The notes under the pieces: model-generated
The model's database searches: none
Seen by the model: only the letters and a program-made list of their open reading frames with translations
What the model was told of the DNA's origin: nothing
Source of the DNA: Streptococcus sp. 'caviae'
GTDB lineage: Bacteria > Bacillota > Bacilli > Lactobacillales > Streptococcaceae
Length of the DNA: 64,000 nt
Reading direction: 5' to 3'
NCBI RefSeq assembly: GCF_001937065.1
Contig: NZ_MOWR01000004.1
Location: forward strand, 62,001-126,000
In this document: piece after piece, positions 24,736 through 33,449 of the stretch
How the letters are laid out: every line of letters starts with the position of its first letter
Numbering within the stretch: the stretch's first letter is position 1
Made by a program: the position numbers and the translations under genes

Positions 24736-25692
24736 TTATAAAGACCAGTCTAATTCTGGTCCGACTGGCACGATACCCGTTGGATTGATGGTCTTGTGGC
24801 TGCCGTAGTAGTGCTTTTTGATATGGCCAAAATTAACCGTAGCAGCAATACCGGGCATTTTATAAATGCCTTTGGTGTAGTTCCACAGATTGGGATAGTC
24901 AACAAGGCGGCGGATATTGGTTTTGAAATGTCCGTAGTAGACGCTGTCAAAGCGTACCAGCGTTGTGAAGAGGCGGATATCCGCTTCGGTGAAACGGCTG
25001 CCAACGAGAAAGTCATTGGCAGATAGCAGAGCTTCTAATTTATCCAGTGCAGCAAAGAGATTTTTGACCTCTTCCTCGTAGACGGCCTGAGAAGTAGCAA
25101 AACCTGCCTTGTAGACACCATTGTTGATATTTGGGTAGACAAAATCATTCATGGCATCAATGTCAGCCCGAAGTTCTTCTGGGTAATAATCATCGGTGTT
25201 GCCTGTGATGTCATTGAAAGCAGTGTTAAGCATGCGCATGATTTCAGCAGATTCATTGTTGACAATGGTCTTGGTTTTCTTGTCCCACAGAACAGGTACA
25301 GTCACACGGCCGGAATAATCAGGCTGCGCAGCCAAATAAACTTGGTAGAGATAGTCGCTATGCAGCTCAGGGTCAGCAATGACACCGTCAGCCTGCTCGA
25401 AGGTCCAGCCGTGCTCCAGCATGAAAGGATTGACCACCGAAATGGAGATGTGCTCTTCTAAGCCTTTGAGGGTGCGCATGATAAGGGTGCGGCTGGCCCA
25501 AGGACAGGCCAGTGAGATGTAGAGGTGGTAGCGGCCGGACTCAGCCTTGAAGCCGCTTTTGCCAGTTGGACCGGCGGAGCCGTCCTTAGTAATCCAGCTG
25601 CGAAATTGTGTGGTCGTGCGAATAAATTTTCCGCCGGTTGACTTGGTGTCATACCACTTGTCAACCCATTTGCCGTTTTGTAAAAGTCCCAT
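24736..25692 (-). CDS. glutathionyl-hydroquinone reductase (YqjG/ECM4 family)
   Basis: A glutathione S-transferase of the Xi class that reduces glutathionyl-hydroquinones. It has 318 residues, with catalytic Cys in SLACPWASRT, the family's CPWA motif near residue 60, and a C-terminal all-helical GST domain containing ANDFLVGSRFTEADIRLFTTL. The start ATG (25690-25692) lacks an obvious ribosome binding site; AAGAAAGGAAAC lies about 60 nt upstream, so a non-canonical leader is possible. Streptococci that take up or make glutathione can use such enzymes. A 10-bp palindrome is upstream. Confidence 0.9.
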   Translation of the reverse strand: MGLLQNGKWVDKWYDTKSTGGKFIRTTTQFRSWITKDGSAGPTGKSGFKAESGRYHLYISLACPWASRTLIMRTLKGLEEHISISVVNPFMLEHGWTFEQADGVIADPELHSDYLYQVYLAAQPDYSGRVTVPVLWDKKTKTIVNNESAEIMRMLNTAFNDITGNTDDYYPEELRADIDAMNDFVYPNINNGVYKAGFATSQAVYEEEVKNLFAALDKLEALLSANDFLVGSRFTEADIRLFTTLVRFDSVYYGHFKTNIRRLVDYPNLWNYTKGIYKMPGIAATVNFGHIKKHYYGSHKTINPTGIVPVGPELDWSL

Positions 25693-25765
25693 AATAAATA
25701 GTCAAGTCAGCAGGGCTTGATTTTTTATTTGCCCGACTAATCTTGTTTCCTTTCTTTTTAAGTTG

Positions 25766-25779
25766 TTACTATATAGTGA
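25766..25779. promoter_or_regulatory. palindromic operator candidate upstream of yqjG
   Basis: TTACTATATAGTGA has a perfect 10-bp palindromic core (ACTATATAGT) and lies 75 bp from the yqjG start. On the minus strand TATAGT in it could also be the -10. Quinone-responsive MarR/HxlR-type repressors bind similar TACTA-rich palindromes, but the regulator is not known. Confidence 0.35.
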
Positions 25780-25947
25780 TAGTTTAACCTTTTAACCGAA
25801 AAGATACAAATTTTCAGCTTGAAATGACAAGCATCAAAGACAGTTGTCTCTTTAGCGATTGTTTTTACATGTCACTGTTTACTGGCTTGTCAAAAGGCTG
25901 ATTGATATAGAATTAGGAATTTATTTTTAGAATCTCAGCTACTATGC

Positions 25948-26010
25948 TTTACATACTAGTGAAAACATGCTATACTAAAAGAGAAAAGGTAGTAGGTATT
26001 ACATACTAGT
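25948..26010 (+). promoter_or_regulatory. padR promoter with a 50-bp-spaced operator repeat
   Basis: -35 TTTACA (25948-25953), 17 bp, extended -10 TGCTATACT (25968-25976). TTACATACTAGT occurs at 25949-25960 (over the -35) and again at 25999-26010 (downstream of the -10), exactly 50 bp apart. The second copy is also part of an inverted repeat TAGTA-N9-TACTA. This arrangement suggests PadR autorepression. Confidence 0.7.
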
Positions 26011-26023
26011 AAAAAAGGAAACG

Positions 26024-26086
26024 ATGAGTCCAATGACTGTGCTGATGAAAGTGCTTTTTGACTGGCAGGGGTATTATACTAATTAA
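26024..26086 (+). CDS. possible 20-aa leader peptide before padR
   Basis: ATG to TAA encodes 20 residues (MSPMTVLMKVLFDWQGYYTN). AAGGAA lies 4-5 nt upstream, a little close. It ends 30 bp before the padR start. It might be a leader peptide, or chance. Confidence 0.25.
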   Translation: MSPMTVLMKVLFDWQGYYTN

Positions 26087-26116
26087 GCATGTTCGAAAAT
26101 AAATAGGGTGAAGCTA

Positions 26117-26461
26117 ATGAATGAAACGCAAATGCTCAAAGGCGTGTTAGATGGCTGTGTGCTTCAAATCATTGCCAAAGAAGAAATTTACGGCTATGAG
26201 CTTGTGCAGCGGCTAAAGAAAGCAGGTTTTGTCAATATGGTGGCGGGAACGGTCTACCCGCTTCTGCAAAAATTGGAGAAAAAAGAGCTCATACAATCTC
26301 AGCTGAAACCCTCTCCTGAGGGTCCAGACCGTAAATACTTTATCATAACGGATGCAGGAAAAACTTGTCTATCAAATTTTTGGCAGCAGTGGCAGGATTT
26401 GGTAGGCAAAGTTAATGGCTTAAAAGGAAGTGATGACTATGAGAGAAGTACAGATTCATGA
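26117..26461 (+). CDS. PadR family transcriptional regulator
   Basis: A winged-helix repressor of 114 residues from ATG 26117; GTG 26108 gives three more residues but has no ribosome binding site, whereas AGGGTGAAG lies just before the ATG. PadR features are the N-terminal helix MLKGVLDGCVLQIIAKEEIYGYEL, the recognition region GTVYPLLQKLEKK and the wing PDRKYFIITDAGK. The next gene overlaps its end and encodes a membrane protein, the typical PadR plus DUF1700/DUF1129-like pairing. Two operator-like repeats upstream suggest autorepression. Confidence 0.9.
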   Translation: MNETQMLKGVLDGCVLQIIAKEEIYGYELVQRLKKAGFVNMVAGTVYPLLQKLEKKELIQSQLKPSPEGPDRKYFIITDAGKTCLSNFWQQWQDLVGKVNGLKGSDDYERSTDS

Positions 26462-27320
26462 TTTTTATTTAAAAACACAGGAAGCCGTCAAAGATCTATC
26501 GCCAAATAATCGAACATATTTTAAAAAGCTAGAGGATTATATGCTGCTGTCAAGTTTTTTCTACGATGAAATTGAAATTCGTGAACTGCTTTATGGCATG
26601 GCTTGTGATTTGGCAGATGCAGACCGGGATGGCATGACAGCGGAGGATTATTTTGGCAGGAAAGCGCAAAAATTGGCAGATCAGGTATTAAAATATGCGA
26701 CCCTGGAAAAAAAGCGCAGTCTCTTGACTTCGGCGGCTTATATTTTGGGATTTCTCTGGTTTTATCGCTTTCTATCAGATTTTAGCAGTCTGGGTCTGAT
26801 AGAAGTGAACCTTCTGTCTTATCTGTCTGATGCGCTGATGAGTCTTCTTGTACTTATCTTAACCTTTCAAGTGATAAAATTTGGTATCTGTCATTTCAAT
26901 CATTGGGGTCGATTTAAATTTAAGATATTTGGAGAAGCAGTGACAATTGGAGAGTGTCTCACCTACTGGTTGGCAGCTCTGCCTTTTATAGGCTGCGTTT
27001 TGCTCCGTATTTATGGTGATTATTATTATCCAGACTGGCTGACTTTCCGAATACCTCAGTCTGCAGGCTTTCTTTTGGTAAGTATTCTGGCTCTGGCTGC
27101 TATGGTTTTAGTTTGGAAAAATATTATTATCAGACCAGCTATCTGCCCAATTTTAGGTTATCTTATTACGGGATTTTTGAGAGCTGGCGTCAATGCCAAA
27201 GTGCTGACAGGTATTTGGCCAGAATTGATTTTACCCTTGATTATTATCATTCTGTCCTATTTGATTTTTATCTTCTGGACACGGAAGAATCTCAAGGACA
27301 ATAGAGCGCCTTCTCATTAA
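26439..27320 (+). CDS. PadR-associated membrane protein (DUF1129-like)
   Basis: It overlaps padR by 23 bp. ATG 26439 is preferred (AAAAGGAAG 9 nt upstream) over GTG 26430 or ATG 26433. It has 293 residues: an N-terminal cytosolic helical domain (about 1-90, with EDYMLLSSFFYDEIEIRELLYGM) and then six or more hydrophobic segments. This soluble helix plus membrane layout is common for PadR partners, which probably alter membrane or envelope behaviour when derepressed. No ligand can be named. Confidence 0.78.
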   Translation: MREVQIHDFYLKTQEAVKDLSPNNRTYFKKLEDYMLLSSFFYDEIEIRELLYGMACDLADADRDGMTAEDYFGRKAQKLADQVLKYATLEKKRSLLTSAAYILGFLWFYRFLSDFSSLGLIEVNLLSYLSDALMSLLVLILTFQVIKFGICHFNHWGRFKFKIFGEAVTIGECLTYWLAALPFIGCVLLRIYGDYYYPDWLTFRIPQSAGFLLVSILALAAMVLVWKNIIIRPAICPILGYLITGFLRAGVNAKVLTGIWPELILPLIIIILSYLIFIFWTRKNLKDNRAPSH

Positions 27321-27457
27321 AGAAATAGTAAATGCTGAGCTATTATCACATTAAGATTAAATAGAAACCAGCTTTGAGCTGGTTCAGACTGAAGAAAAAG
27401 TCAATTTTTATCAAAAGAACTATTGTGTTATGATACTTTCCTTAGATAGCGCGGACG

Positions 27458-27543
27458 GCAAAACCAAACGCCAACGCTATAGCTTTTGACTAGGTTTTGC
27501 ATGAGATTGCCGTTAGAAATAGTATGGATTTCTAACGGCAATC
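27458..27543. repeat. nested inverted repeats, possible structured RNA
   Basis: GCAAAACC (27458-27465) pairs with GGTTTTGC (27493-27500), enclosing the GCTATAGC palindrome. Immediately after, GATTGCCGTTAGAAAT (27505-27520) pairs perfectly over 16 bp with ATTTCTAACGGCAATC (27528-27543) around a 7-base loop. There is no T-run, so this is not a standard terminator. Confidence 0.75.
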
Positions 27544-27642
27544 GTCGCAGCAACTTCCTTTGGAATTTCATACCTAAGTTCAAGATACAATCCGCAGCCT
27601 GTGTTCAATTAAGATTTTGAGCCCAAGTCTCAAAATCTCCGA

Positions 27643-27893
27643 ACGAGGCTGGGACAAAAGTCCTTCCTCCTTTAACTATTTAAGATATAGCAGTTTGACG
27701 CAGTGGTTGATTGGAGGTCCTTATCCCTTGCTAGGCAAGTGATAGCTCCAACAGTTTGGGGAACTGTTGGAGGATATCCAATTCTATGAACGTTAGTTCA
27801 TGTCAATCCCTAATCAACTGTGCGGAGGTGGGACAACAAAATCAAAATCGTGATTTTGCCACGATTTACTGATTTTTGTCCCACTCTCGTTTT
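27643..27893 (+). repeat. MITE-like dispersed repeat, copy A
   Basis: The ends are imperfect inverted repeats, AACGAGGCTGGGACAAAA at the left and the complement of AACGAGAGTGGGACAAAA at the right. The inner 27695-27888 matches, on the opposite strand, the copy at 49068-49195. Relative to that copy it carries about 56 extra bases (27746-27801) made of two small perfect hairpins, CTCCAACAGTT/AACTGTTGGAG and ATGAAC/GTTCAT. The right end forms a GTGGGAC/GTCCCAC hairpin followed by six T. Confidence 0.75.
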
Positions 27894-28022
27894 TTGCTGC
27901 AGCGGAAAGTATCTGAGCCAGGCTCGTTCAATTCGCCTATTTTTCTGATAGATTGTGAATTGATACTATCCTAAGATGTGTATGCTTGTGAAATGTTAAC
28001 TATAGAGTTTGTCTACAACCTG

Positions 28023-28044
28023 ACCAGCTTTAAGCTGGTTTTTT
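28023..28044 (+). terminator. terminator before the ASCH gene
   Basis: ACCAGCTT pairs with AAGCTGGT around one base and is followed by TTTTT. With a short loop it would open to CCAGC/GCTGG. Confidence 0.65.
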
Positions 28045-28045
28045 G

Positions 28046-28054
28046 TGATACAAT
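28046..28054 (+). promoter_or_regulatory. promoter of the ASCH gene
   Basis: TGATACAAT extended -10, 60 bp before the ATG. GGAGG (28108-28112) is adjacent to the start. Confidence 0.6.
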
Positions 28055-28114
28055 GAAAAGCAGCAGAAAAATCGTAAGTTTAGATATTTATTTTAGTAGG
28101 GCATCGGAGGAATA

Positions 28115-28555
28115 ATGAACGCGCAAGAACTGTGGAATGAGTACAAGCAAATCAATCCGGCTATTGGTGATGAAATGGACGCCTGGGCATTTGGGGCAGA
28201 ACCCGATCTGCTGGCGCAGCTGGTGCTGGGAGGTGTTAAAACAGCCACGGCCTCGGCTTATGATTTGTATGAAGCAGACAATGAACCCCTGCCTCAGGCA
28301 GGCAGCTATGATGTTATTTTGGACAGTCATGATGAGGCTGTCTGCATCATTGAAATTACCAAGGTGACCATTGTTCCTTTTAGGGAAGTGTCCGCTGATC
28401 ATGCTTTTAAAGAGGGCGAAGGGGACCGTACGCTGACTTGGTGGCGCTCTGTTCACCAGCAGCTTTTTAGGCAGTGGTTTGCAGACTGCGGCTTAGTCTT
28501 TACAGAAGACAGTCCCATTGTTCTTGAGGAGTTCCGTCTGGCCTACGTTCCCTAA
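28115..28555 (+). CDS. ASCH domain-containing protein
   Basis: A 146-residue cytosolic protein with an ASCH (PUA-like) domain. The ASCH motif region, VLGGVKTATASAYDLYE (about 37-53), contains the conserved GxKxxT-type stretch. The later blocks LDSHDEAVCIIEITKVTIVPF and EGEGDRTLTWWRSVHQQLF are typical of bacterial ASCH proteins that may bind RNA or act as amidohydrolases on modified nucleosides. The exact substrate is not known. It is followed by glmU with its own promoter. Confidence 0.88.
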   Translation: MNAQELWNEYKQINPAIGDEMDAWAFGAEPDLLAQLVLGGVKTATASAYDLYEADNEPLPQAGSYDVILDSHDEAVCIIEITKVTIVPFREVSADHAFKEGEGDRTLTWWRSVHQQLFRQWFADCGLVFTEDSPIVLEEFRLAYVP

Positions 28556-28576
28556 TTTAACAAATGATTAGAAAAG

Positions 28577-28585
28577 TGCTATAAT
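28577..28585 (+). promoter_or_regulatory. glmU promoter, extended -10
   Basis: TGCTATAAT, 43 bp before the glmU ATG. It serves glmU-nudix-macP-mtnN. Confidence 0.7.
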
Positions 28586-28592
28586 AAAATGA

Positions 28593-30008
<1,416 letters not shown>

Positions 30009-30017
30009 GAGAGATTC

Positions 30018-30569
30018 ATGGAATTCGAAGAAAAAACCATCAAGCGTCAGGAGATTTTTGATGGACAGATTTTTAAGGTTGCTGTTGATGATGTTGAATT
30101 GCCCAATCAATTGGGAACAGCTAAGCGCGAACTGATTTTTCATCGGGGTGCGGTCTCTGTTTTGGCTGTTACGCCGGATAATAAACTGGTCATTGTCAAG
30201 CAGTACCGCAAGGCAATTGAAAAAATCTCTTATGAAATTCCGGCAGGAAAACTTGAAATCGGTGAAAATGGCGGCGAAAAAGCAGCTGCTCTGCGTGAAT
30301 TGGAAGAAGAGACGGCTTATACAGGGGATTTGCAGCTGATTTATGAGTTTTATACGGCTATTGGATTTTGCAATGAAAAAATAAAGCTTTATCTGGCTAC
30401 AAACCTTAAGAAGGTTGCCAATCCGCGTCCGCAGGATGATGATGAGGTTATTGAACTTCTGGAATTAACTTATGATGAATGCATGGAACTGGTGGCATCA
30501 GGAGACATTGAAGATGCTAAAACCTTGATTGCTCTGCAGTATTTTGCCTTGCATTTTAAAACTAAATAG
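30018..30569 (+). CDS. NUDIX hydrolase (ADP-ribose pyrophosphatase type)
   Basis: It hydrolyses ADP-ribose or related nucleoside diphosphate derivatives to limit toxic metabolites. It has 183 residues. The Nudix box is in GENGGEKAAALRELEEET (about 82-99, with the REL.EE core), and the upstream YEIPAGKLEIGE is typical of ADP-ribose pyrophosphatases. GGAGAG precedes the ATG. It lies 9 bp after glmU and 10 bp before macP, so it is in the operon. Confidence 0.93.
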   Translation: MEFEEKTIKRQEIFDGQIFKVAVDDVELPNQLGTAKRELIFHRGAVSVLAVTPDNKLVIVKQYRKAIEKISYEIPAGKLEIGENGGEKAAALRELEEETAYTGDLQLIYEFYTAIGFCNEKIKLYLATNLKKVANPRPQDDDEVIELLELTYDECMELVASGDIEDAKTLIALQYFALHFKTK

Positions 30570-30579
30570 AGGAAATGTT

Positions 30580-30900
30580 ATGGGAAAACCGCTTTTAACA
30601 GATGAAATGATTGCGCGTGCCAACCGCGGCGAAGAATTTGATGATAAAGAGGATTTTGATCCGGAAAAAACGATTGTCATTCGAACAGACAAAACAGCTG
30701 CCTCTGATTACACCGGCAGTGACAGTACTGGTGATTATGATGACGATTTTGATTTTGCTGATTACGATGAAGATCCCATCATCAAAAGCCGCCGTATTGA
30801 GAATGCTAAGCGCGGTGAATTTCAGTCTAAACTCAACTGGATTTTAATCGGTATTGCTCTGCTTTTGGCAATCTTAATTTACGCTGTTTTTAAACTTTAA
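30580..30900 (+). CDS. macP: MacP, cell wall synthase accessory protein
   Basis: In pneumococcus MacP is a StkP-phosphorylated membrane protein that activates the class A penicillin-binding protein PBP2a. The start is ATG 30580 with GAGGAAA just upstream. It has 106 residues: the conserved N-terminus MGKPLLTDEMIARANRGEEFD, an acidic Ser/Thr-rich cytosolic segment carrying phosphorylatable Thr, and a single C-terminal transmembrane helix (about 84-104, WILIGIALLLAILIYAVF). It sits between the nudix gene and mtnN. The link with glmU is functional: precursor supply and wall synthesis. Confidence 0.9.
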   Translation: MGKPLLTDEMIARANRGEEFDDKEDFDPEKTIVIRTDKTAASDYTGSDSTGDYDDDFDFADYDEDPIIKSRRIENAKRGEFQSKLNWILIGIALLLAILIYAVFKL

Positions 30901-30911
30901 AGGAAAAGAAA

Positions 30912-31601
30912 ATGAAAATCGGAATTATCGCAGCCATGGACCAAGAACTAAAGCTTCTTCTGGAGAAGCTGAATCACAGGACAGAAGATGTTTGTCTGGG
31001 ACGGACTTATTACAGCGGCCGTCTGGGCAAATATGACGTTGTTCTTGTGAGAAGCGGTGTCGGCAAAGTGATGAGCGCTATGAGCGTCGCTATTTTAGCT
31101 GATCATTTTGCGGTTGACGCTCTGATTAATACGGGTTCTGCCGGAGCCTTGGCGCCGGATTTGGGAATTGGCGATGTTGTGGTGGCAGACAGGCTTGCCT
31201 ACCATGATGTTGACCTGACTGCTTTTGGCTATGCCTTCGGACAGATGTCAGAGCAGCCTCTTTATTTTGAATCGGATAAAACTTTCGTAGCTGCTTTTAA
31301 AAAAGTGCTGGCACAGCATCAGATAAATAGTAAGATTGGCTTAATTACCAGCAGTGACTCTTTTATGGCCGGTAAGGAGAAAACCGATTTTGTTAAGGAA
31401 CACTTTCCGGAGGTTGCAGCCGTAGAAATGGAAGGAGCCGCAGTTGCTCAGGCAGCCTCCGCAGCTCAGCTGCCTTTTGTGGTTATTCGTGCCATGAGCG
31501 ATACCGCAGCGCACGATGCTAATCTCACCTTTGATGAATTTATCTTGGAAGCTGGTAAGCGTTCTGCCCAAGTTCTTCTGGACTTTTTAGATGTTTTATA
31601 G
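30912..31601 (+). CDS. mtnN: 5'-methylthioadenosine/S-adenosylhomocysteine nucleosidase
   Basis: It cleaves MTA and SAH to adenine plus methylthioribose or S-ribosylhomocysteine, feeding LuxS and the AI-2 route. It has 229 residues. The start MKIGIIAAMDQELKLL is family-typical, the ribose-binding VEMEGAAVAQ contains the catalytic glutamate (near residue 174), and the Asp in RAMSDTAAHDA (near 197) is the general acid. AAAGGAAAAG precedes the ATG. It is the last gene of the operon; a terminator follows. Confidence 0.97.
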   Translation: MKIGIIAAMDQELKLLLEKLNHRTEDVCLGRTYYSGRLGKYDVVLVRSGVGKVMSAMSVAILADHFAVDALINTGSAGALAPDLGIGDVVVADRLAYHDVDLTAFGYAFGQMSEQPLYFESDKTFVAAFKKVLAQHQINSKIGLITSSDSFMAGKEKTDFVKEHFPEVAAVEMEGAAVAQAASAAQLPFVVIRAMSDTAAHDANLTFDEFILEAGKRSAQVLLDFLDVL

Positions 31602-31622
31602 ATTCAGGAATCTGATAAAAAG

Positions 31623-31650
31623 GCCTTAGAACAGTTGTTCTAAGGCTCTT
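31623..31650 (+). terminator. terminator after mtnN
   Basis: GCCTTAGAAC (31623-31632) pairs with GTTCTAAGGC (31637-31646), followed by TCTTTGG. Confidence 0.8.
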
Positions 31651-31847
31651 TGGTTTGTACAGATTAAATGATGCCAGAAAATAGTCAGAAAGTTTGCTCT
31701 CTTTTTATGCTTAAATATCGATTTCATTAAATAGGCAGAATTGGTCTTGTGTAAAGAAGAGTTAGGGGTTAGAATATAAAATAAATTTTTCAAGGAAATT
31801 TTTAGAATCATTACAGGTTTTATTAGTAACCATATGAAAAATTTAAA

Positions 31848-31876
31848 TTGTGTAAAGCTGGTAAGCTCACTATAAA
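31848..31876 (+). promoter_or_regulatory. promoter of the bacteriocin-like cassette
   Basis: -35-like TTGTGT (31848-31853), 17 bp, -10 TATAAA (31871-31876), then AGGAGG (31882-31887). No ComE-type direct repeat could be recognised by eye. Confidence 0.55.
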
Positions 31877-31892
31877 ATTTTAGGAGGATTTT

Positions 31893-32210
31893 ATGAGCAC
31901 AGTAACATTAGATTCAATGGCCTTTGAAGAGTTTAAGATGGCTACCTCAGAAGAACTGACTGAGGTAAATGGTGGAGGTTATATTCTCGCTGCAGCTGGT
32001 GCAGCAGGAGGGAGTTATGTAGGTACATCAGCAGGAACCCTAGCTGGACAATATATTGGGAGTACAATTGGTACGATGATTTGCCCAGGTTTAGGATCTG
32101 TAGCGGGTTATCTTATGGGAGGAGCTATCGGTGGAGTAACAGGAAAAATTGTTGGCACTGGTGTAGGTGGCTATGTTGGAGCTAGTGTCAATAAAGGCGG
32201 TCTTCTTTAA
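31893..32210 (+). CDS. double-glycine leader bacteriocin-like peptide
   Basis: A 105-residue precursor with a GG-type leader: an acidic leader ending in SEELTEVNGG (Gly27-Gly28), followed by a mature part of 77 residues starting GYILAAAGAAGG. The mature part is mostly Gly, Ala, Ser and Thr with repeated GxxxG patterns, as in pore-forming class II bacteriocins. A single cysteine is present (IGTMICPG). AGGAGG precedes the ATG. It is followed by a two-helix small protein. There is no processing transporter or regulator in the window, so it would need a GG-exporter elsewhere (NlmTE/ComAB type). Confidence 0.8.
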   Translation: MSTVTLDSMAFEEFKMATSEELTEVNGGGYILAAAGAAGGSYVGTSAGTLAGQYIGSTIGTMICPGLGSVAGYLMGGAIGGVTGKIVGTGVGGYVGASVNKGGLL

Positions 32211-32262
32211 ATATTAGATGTATGAAATTGGCTATATAGTGTATCAAAAAGCAAGGATTAAA

Positions 32263-32433
32263 ATGGAAGTGACAATAGATATTATTAATGCAGTCGTTAT
32301 TATTGCTATGTTTTTTTTAGCTGATCAGGGACTTAAACGTTGTAAATCCAAAAAAATTAGGTTTTATGTTTCAGGTTCTTTGATGCTCTATTTGATTGCA
32401 ATGGCGATATATTATTATTTACGTAACAAGTAG
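32263..32433 (+). CDS. small two-helix membrane protein, possible immunity protein
   Basis: ATG 32263 has AAGGA 5 nt upstream; the longer frame from 32218 has no ribosome binding site. It has 56 residues with two predicted transmembrane helices (about 6-22 and 38-53) separated by a basic loop LKRCKSKKIRFY. It lies 52 bp after the GG peptide in the same direction. Size and topology suit a bacteriocin immunity protein, but no family motif is recognised. Confidence 0.6.
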   Translation: MEVTIDIINAVVIIAMFFLADQGLKRCKSKKIRFYVSGSLMLYLIAMAIYYYLRNK

Positions 32434-32463
32434 TGAGAACTTCTCATGGGAAGTTTTTTCACT
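32432..32463. terminator. terminator between the bacteriocin cassette and ppiA
   Basis: AGTGA-GAACTT and AAGTTTT-TTCACT form an imperfect hairpin between convergent genes. Confidence 0.6.
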
Positions 32464-32474
32464 GCTTTTCTTTT

Positions 32475-33245
32475 TTACTTGGAAAACTGATAATCTTTTA
32501 TAACTGTAATCGTCTTGATAAGCACTTTTTCCTGAGGTTTGCCATTTTGATCGGTCTTGACTGCAGCGATGGCATCAATGGCTTTCATGCCTTTAATGAC
32601 TTGTCCAAAGACGGTATAATTGCCATCAAGCTTGGGTGCTCCGCCCTTCTTATAAGCATTGATTATTTTTTGCGGATAGAGGTCGGATGAGAGCTGCTTA
32701 GCCTGATTGGCCTTGTTTTGGACAATGTAAAATTGGCTGGCATTGGTGTGGGAACCGGCATTGGCCATAGCCAGAGCACCCCTTAGATGATAGAGATATT
32801 TTGAGTTTTCGTTGGCAAAACCTTGGCCGGAATCTTTTGATTTGTCCTTGCCCTTCCAGATGGATTCGCCGCCGGTGCCGTCACCCTTAGGGTCGCCGCC
32901 TTGAACAACAAAATCAGCGATAATACGGTGGAAGGTCAGATTGTTGTAATAACCGTTTTTAGCATGGGTCAGGAAATTTTCAACAGCCAAGGGAGCGTAT
33001 TTGGGAAACAGCTTAAGGGTAATGTCGCCTTTAGATGTCTTAATTTGAACCTCAGCCTCATTTTTGGCAACCTTTTGAGACAATTGCGGGAAACTGGCCT
33101 TGTTTAATTTTTTCAGCTTATTTTCAGCCTTTTGCTTGGCAATGCTGTTATCAACATACTTATCTCCTTTAATAGCACGATCCATGCTTTCACAGCCCGC
33201 CAAAAAAACGGCAGCTATTAAAATGAGACTTAAAAATTTTTTCAT
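32475..33245 (-). CDS. peptidyl-prolyl cis-trans isomerase, cyclophilin-type lipoprotein
   Basis: An extracytoplasmic prolyl isomerase that helps secreted proteins fold, similar to SlrA of pneumococcus. It has 256 residues, with a lipoprotein signal MKKFLSLILIAAVFLAGC (Cys18 lipidated), a charged linker and a cyclophilin domain with TFHRIIADFVVQGGDPKGDG and GALAMANAG. AAGGAGC 5 nt before the ATG. It is convergent with the bacteriocin cassette and divergent from ftsK. Confidence 0.94.
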   Translation of the reverse strand: MKKFLSLILIAAVFLAGCESMDRAIKGDKYVDNSIAKQKAENKLKKLNKASFPQLSQKVAKNEAEVQIKTSKGDITLKLFPKYAPLAVENFLTHAKNGYYNNLTFHRIIADFVVQGGDPKGDGTGGESIWKGKDKSKDSGQGFANENSKYLYHLRGALAMANAGSHTNASQFYIVQNKANQAKQLSSDLYPQKIINAYKKGGAPKLDGNYTVFGQVIKGMKAIDAIAAVKTDQNGKPQEKVLIKTITVIKDYQFSK

Positions 33246-33275
33246 GATTGCTCCTTGTCTTTGAAAGATAGCTCT

Positions 33276-33284
33276 ATTTTACCA
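33276..33284 (-). promoter_or_regulatory. promoter of the cyclophilin gene
   Basis: On the minus strand TGGTAAAAT, an extended -10, 31-39 bp upstream of the start. Confidence 0.6.
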
Positions 33285-33434
33285 TAAAAACGACTGTCCG
33301 TTGTCTGTCCTGCTAAATTTTTACCAAGGATTTGAAGGATAGGATTAGTCGTCATGCTTTTCTGCAGTATCTTTAAAGCCTGTCACAAATTTGGAAAAAG
33401 AGGCAGGCACTTCTTTCCCCAAATACCATAAAAA

Positions 33435-33443
33435 TGGTATAAT
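33435..33443 (+). promoter_or_regulatory. ftsK extended -10, abutting the start codon
   Basis: TGGTATAAT ends 7 positions before the A of the ftsK ATG (33450), exactly the geometry of ylbF. No ribosome binding site lies between. A leaderless mRNA is predicted. Confidence 0.65.
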
Positions 33444-33449
33444 AACATC

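Larger units (their letters stand above)
25693..26116. other. 424-bp divergent region yqjG / padR
   Basis: It holds the yqjG upstream palindrome ACTATATAGT (25768-25777), a padR promoter with two PadR-type repeats, and a 20-codon ORF (26024-26086). No other gene is seen. Confidence 0.6.
27321..28114. other. 794-bp hairpin-rich intergenic region
   Basis: No gene is seen. It contains a hairpin after the membrane gene (AACCAGCTTTGAGCTGGTT, 27367-27385), a nested inverted-repeat block (27430-27545), a perfect 10-bp hairpin (27613-27639), a MITE-like repeat element (27643-27893), a terminator (28023-28044) and the ASCH promoter. Confidence 0.7.

Noticed and set aside
27643-27893. BOX or RUP element of pneumococcus
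   Set aside because: The end sequences recall streptococcal repeats, but I could not match the known BOX or RUP modules by eye, so it is called only MITE-like.
31626-31811. 61-codon minus-strand ORF before the bacteriocin gene
   Set aside because: It begins in AT-rich DNA with no ribosome binding site and reads through the mtnN terminator hairpin.
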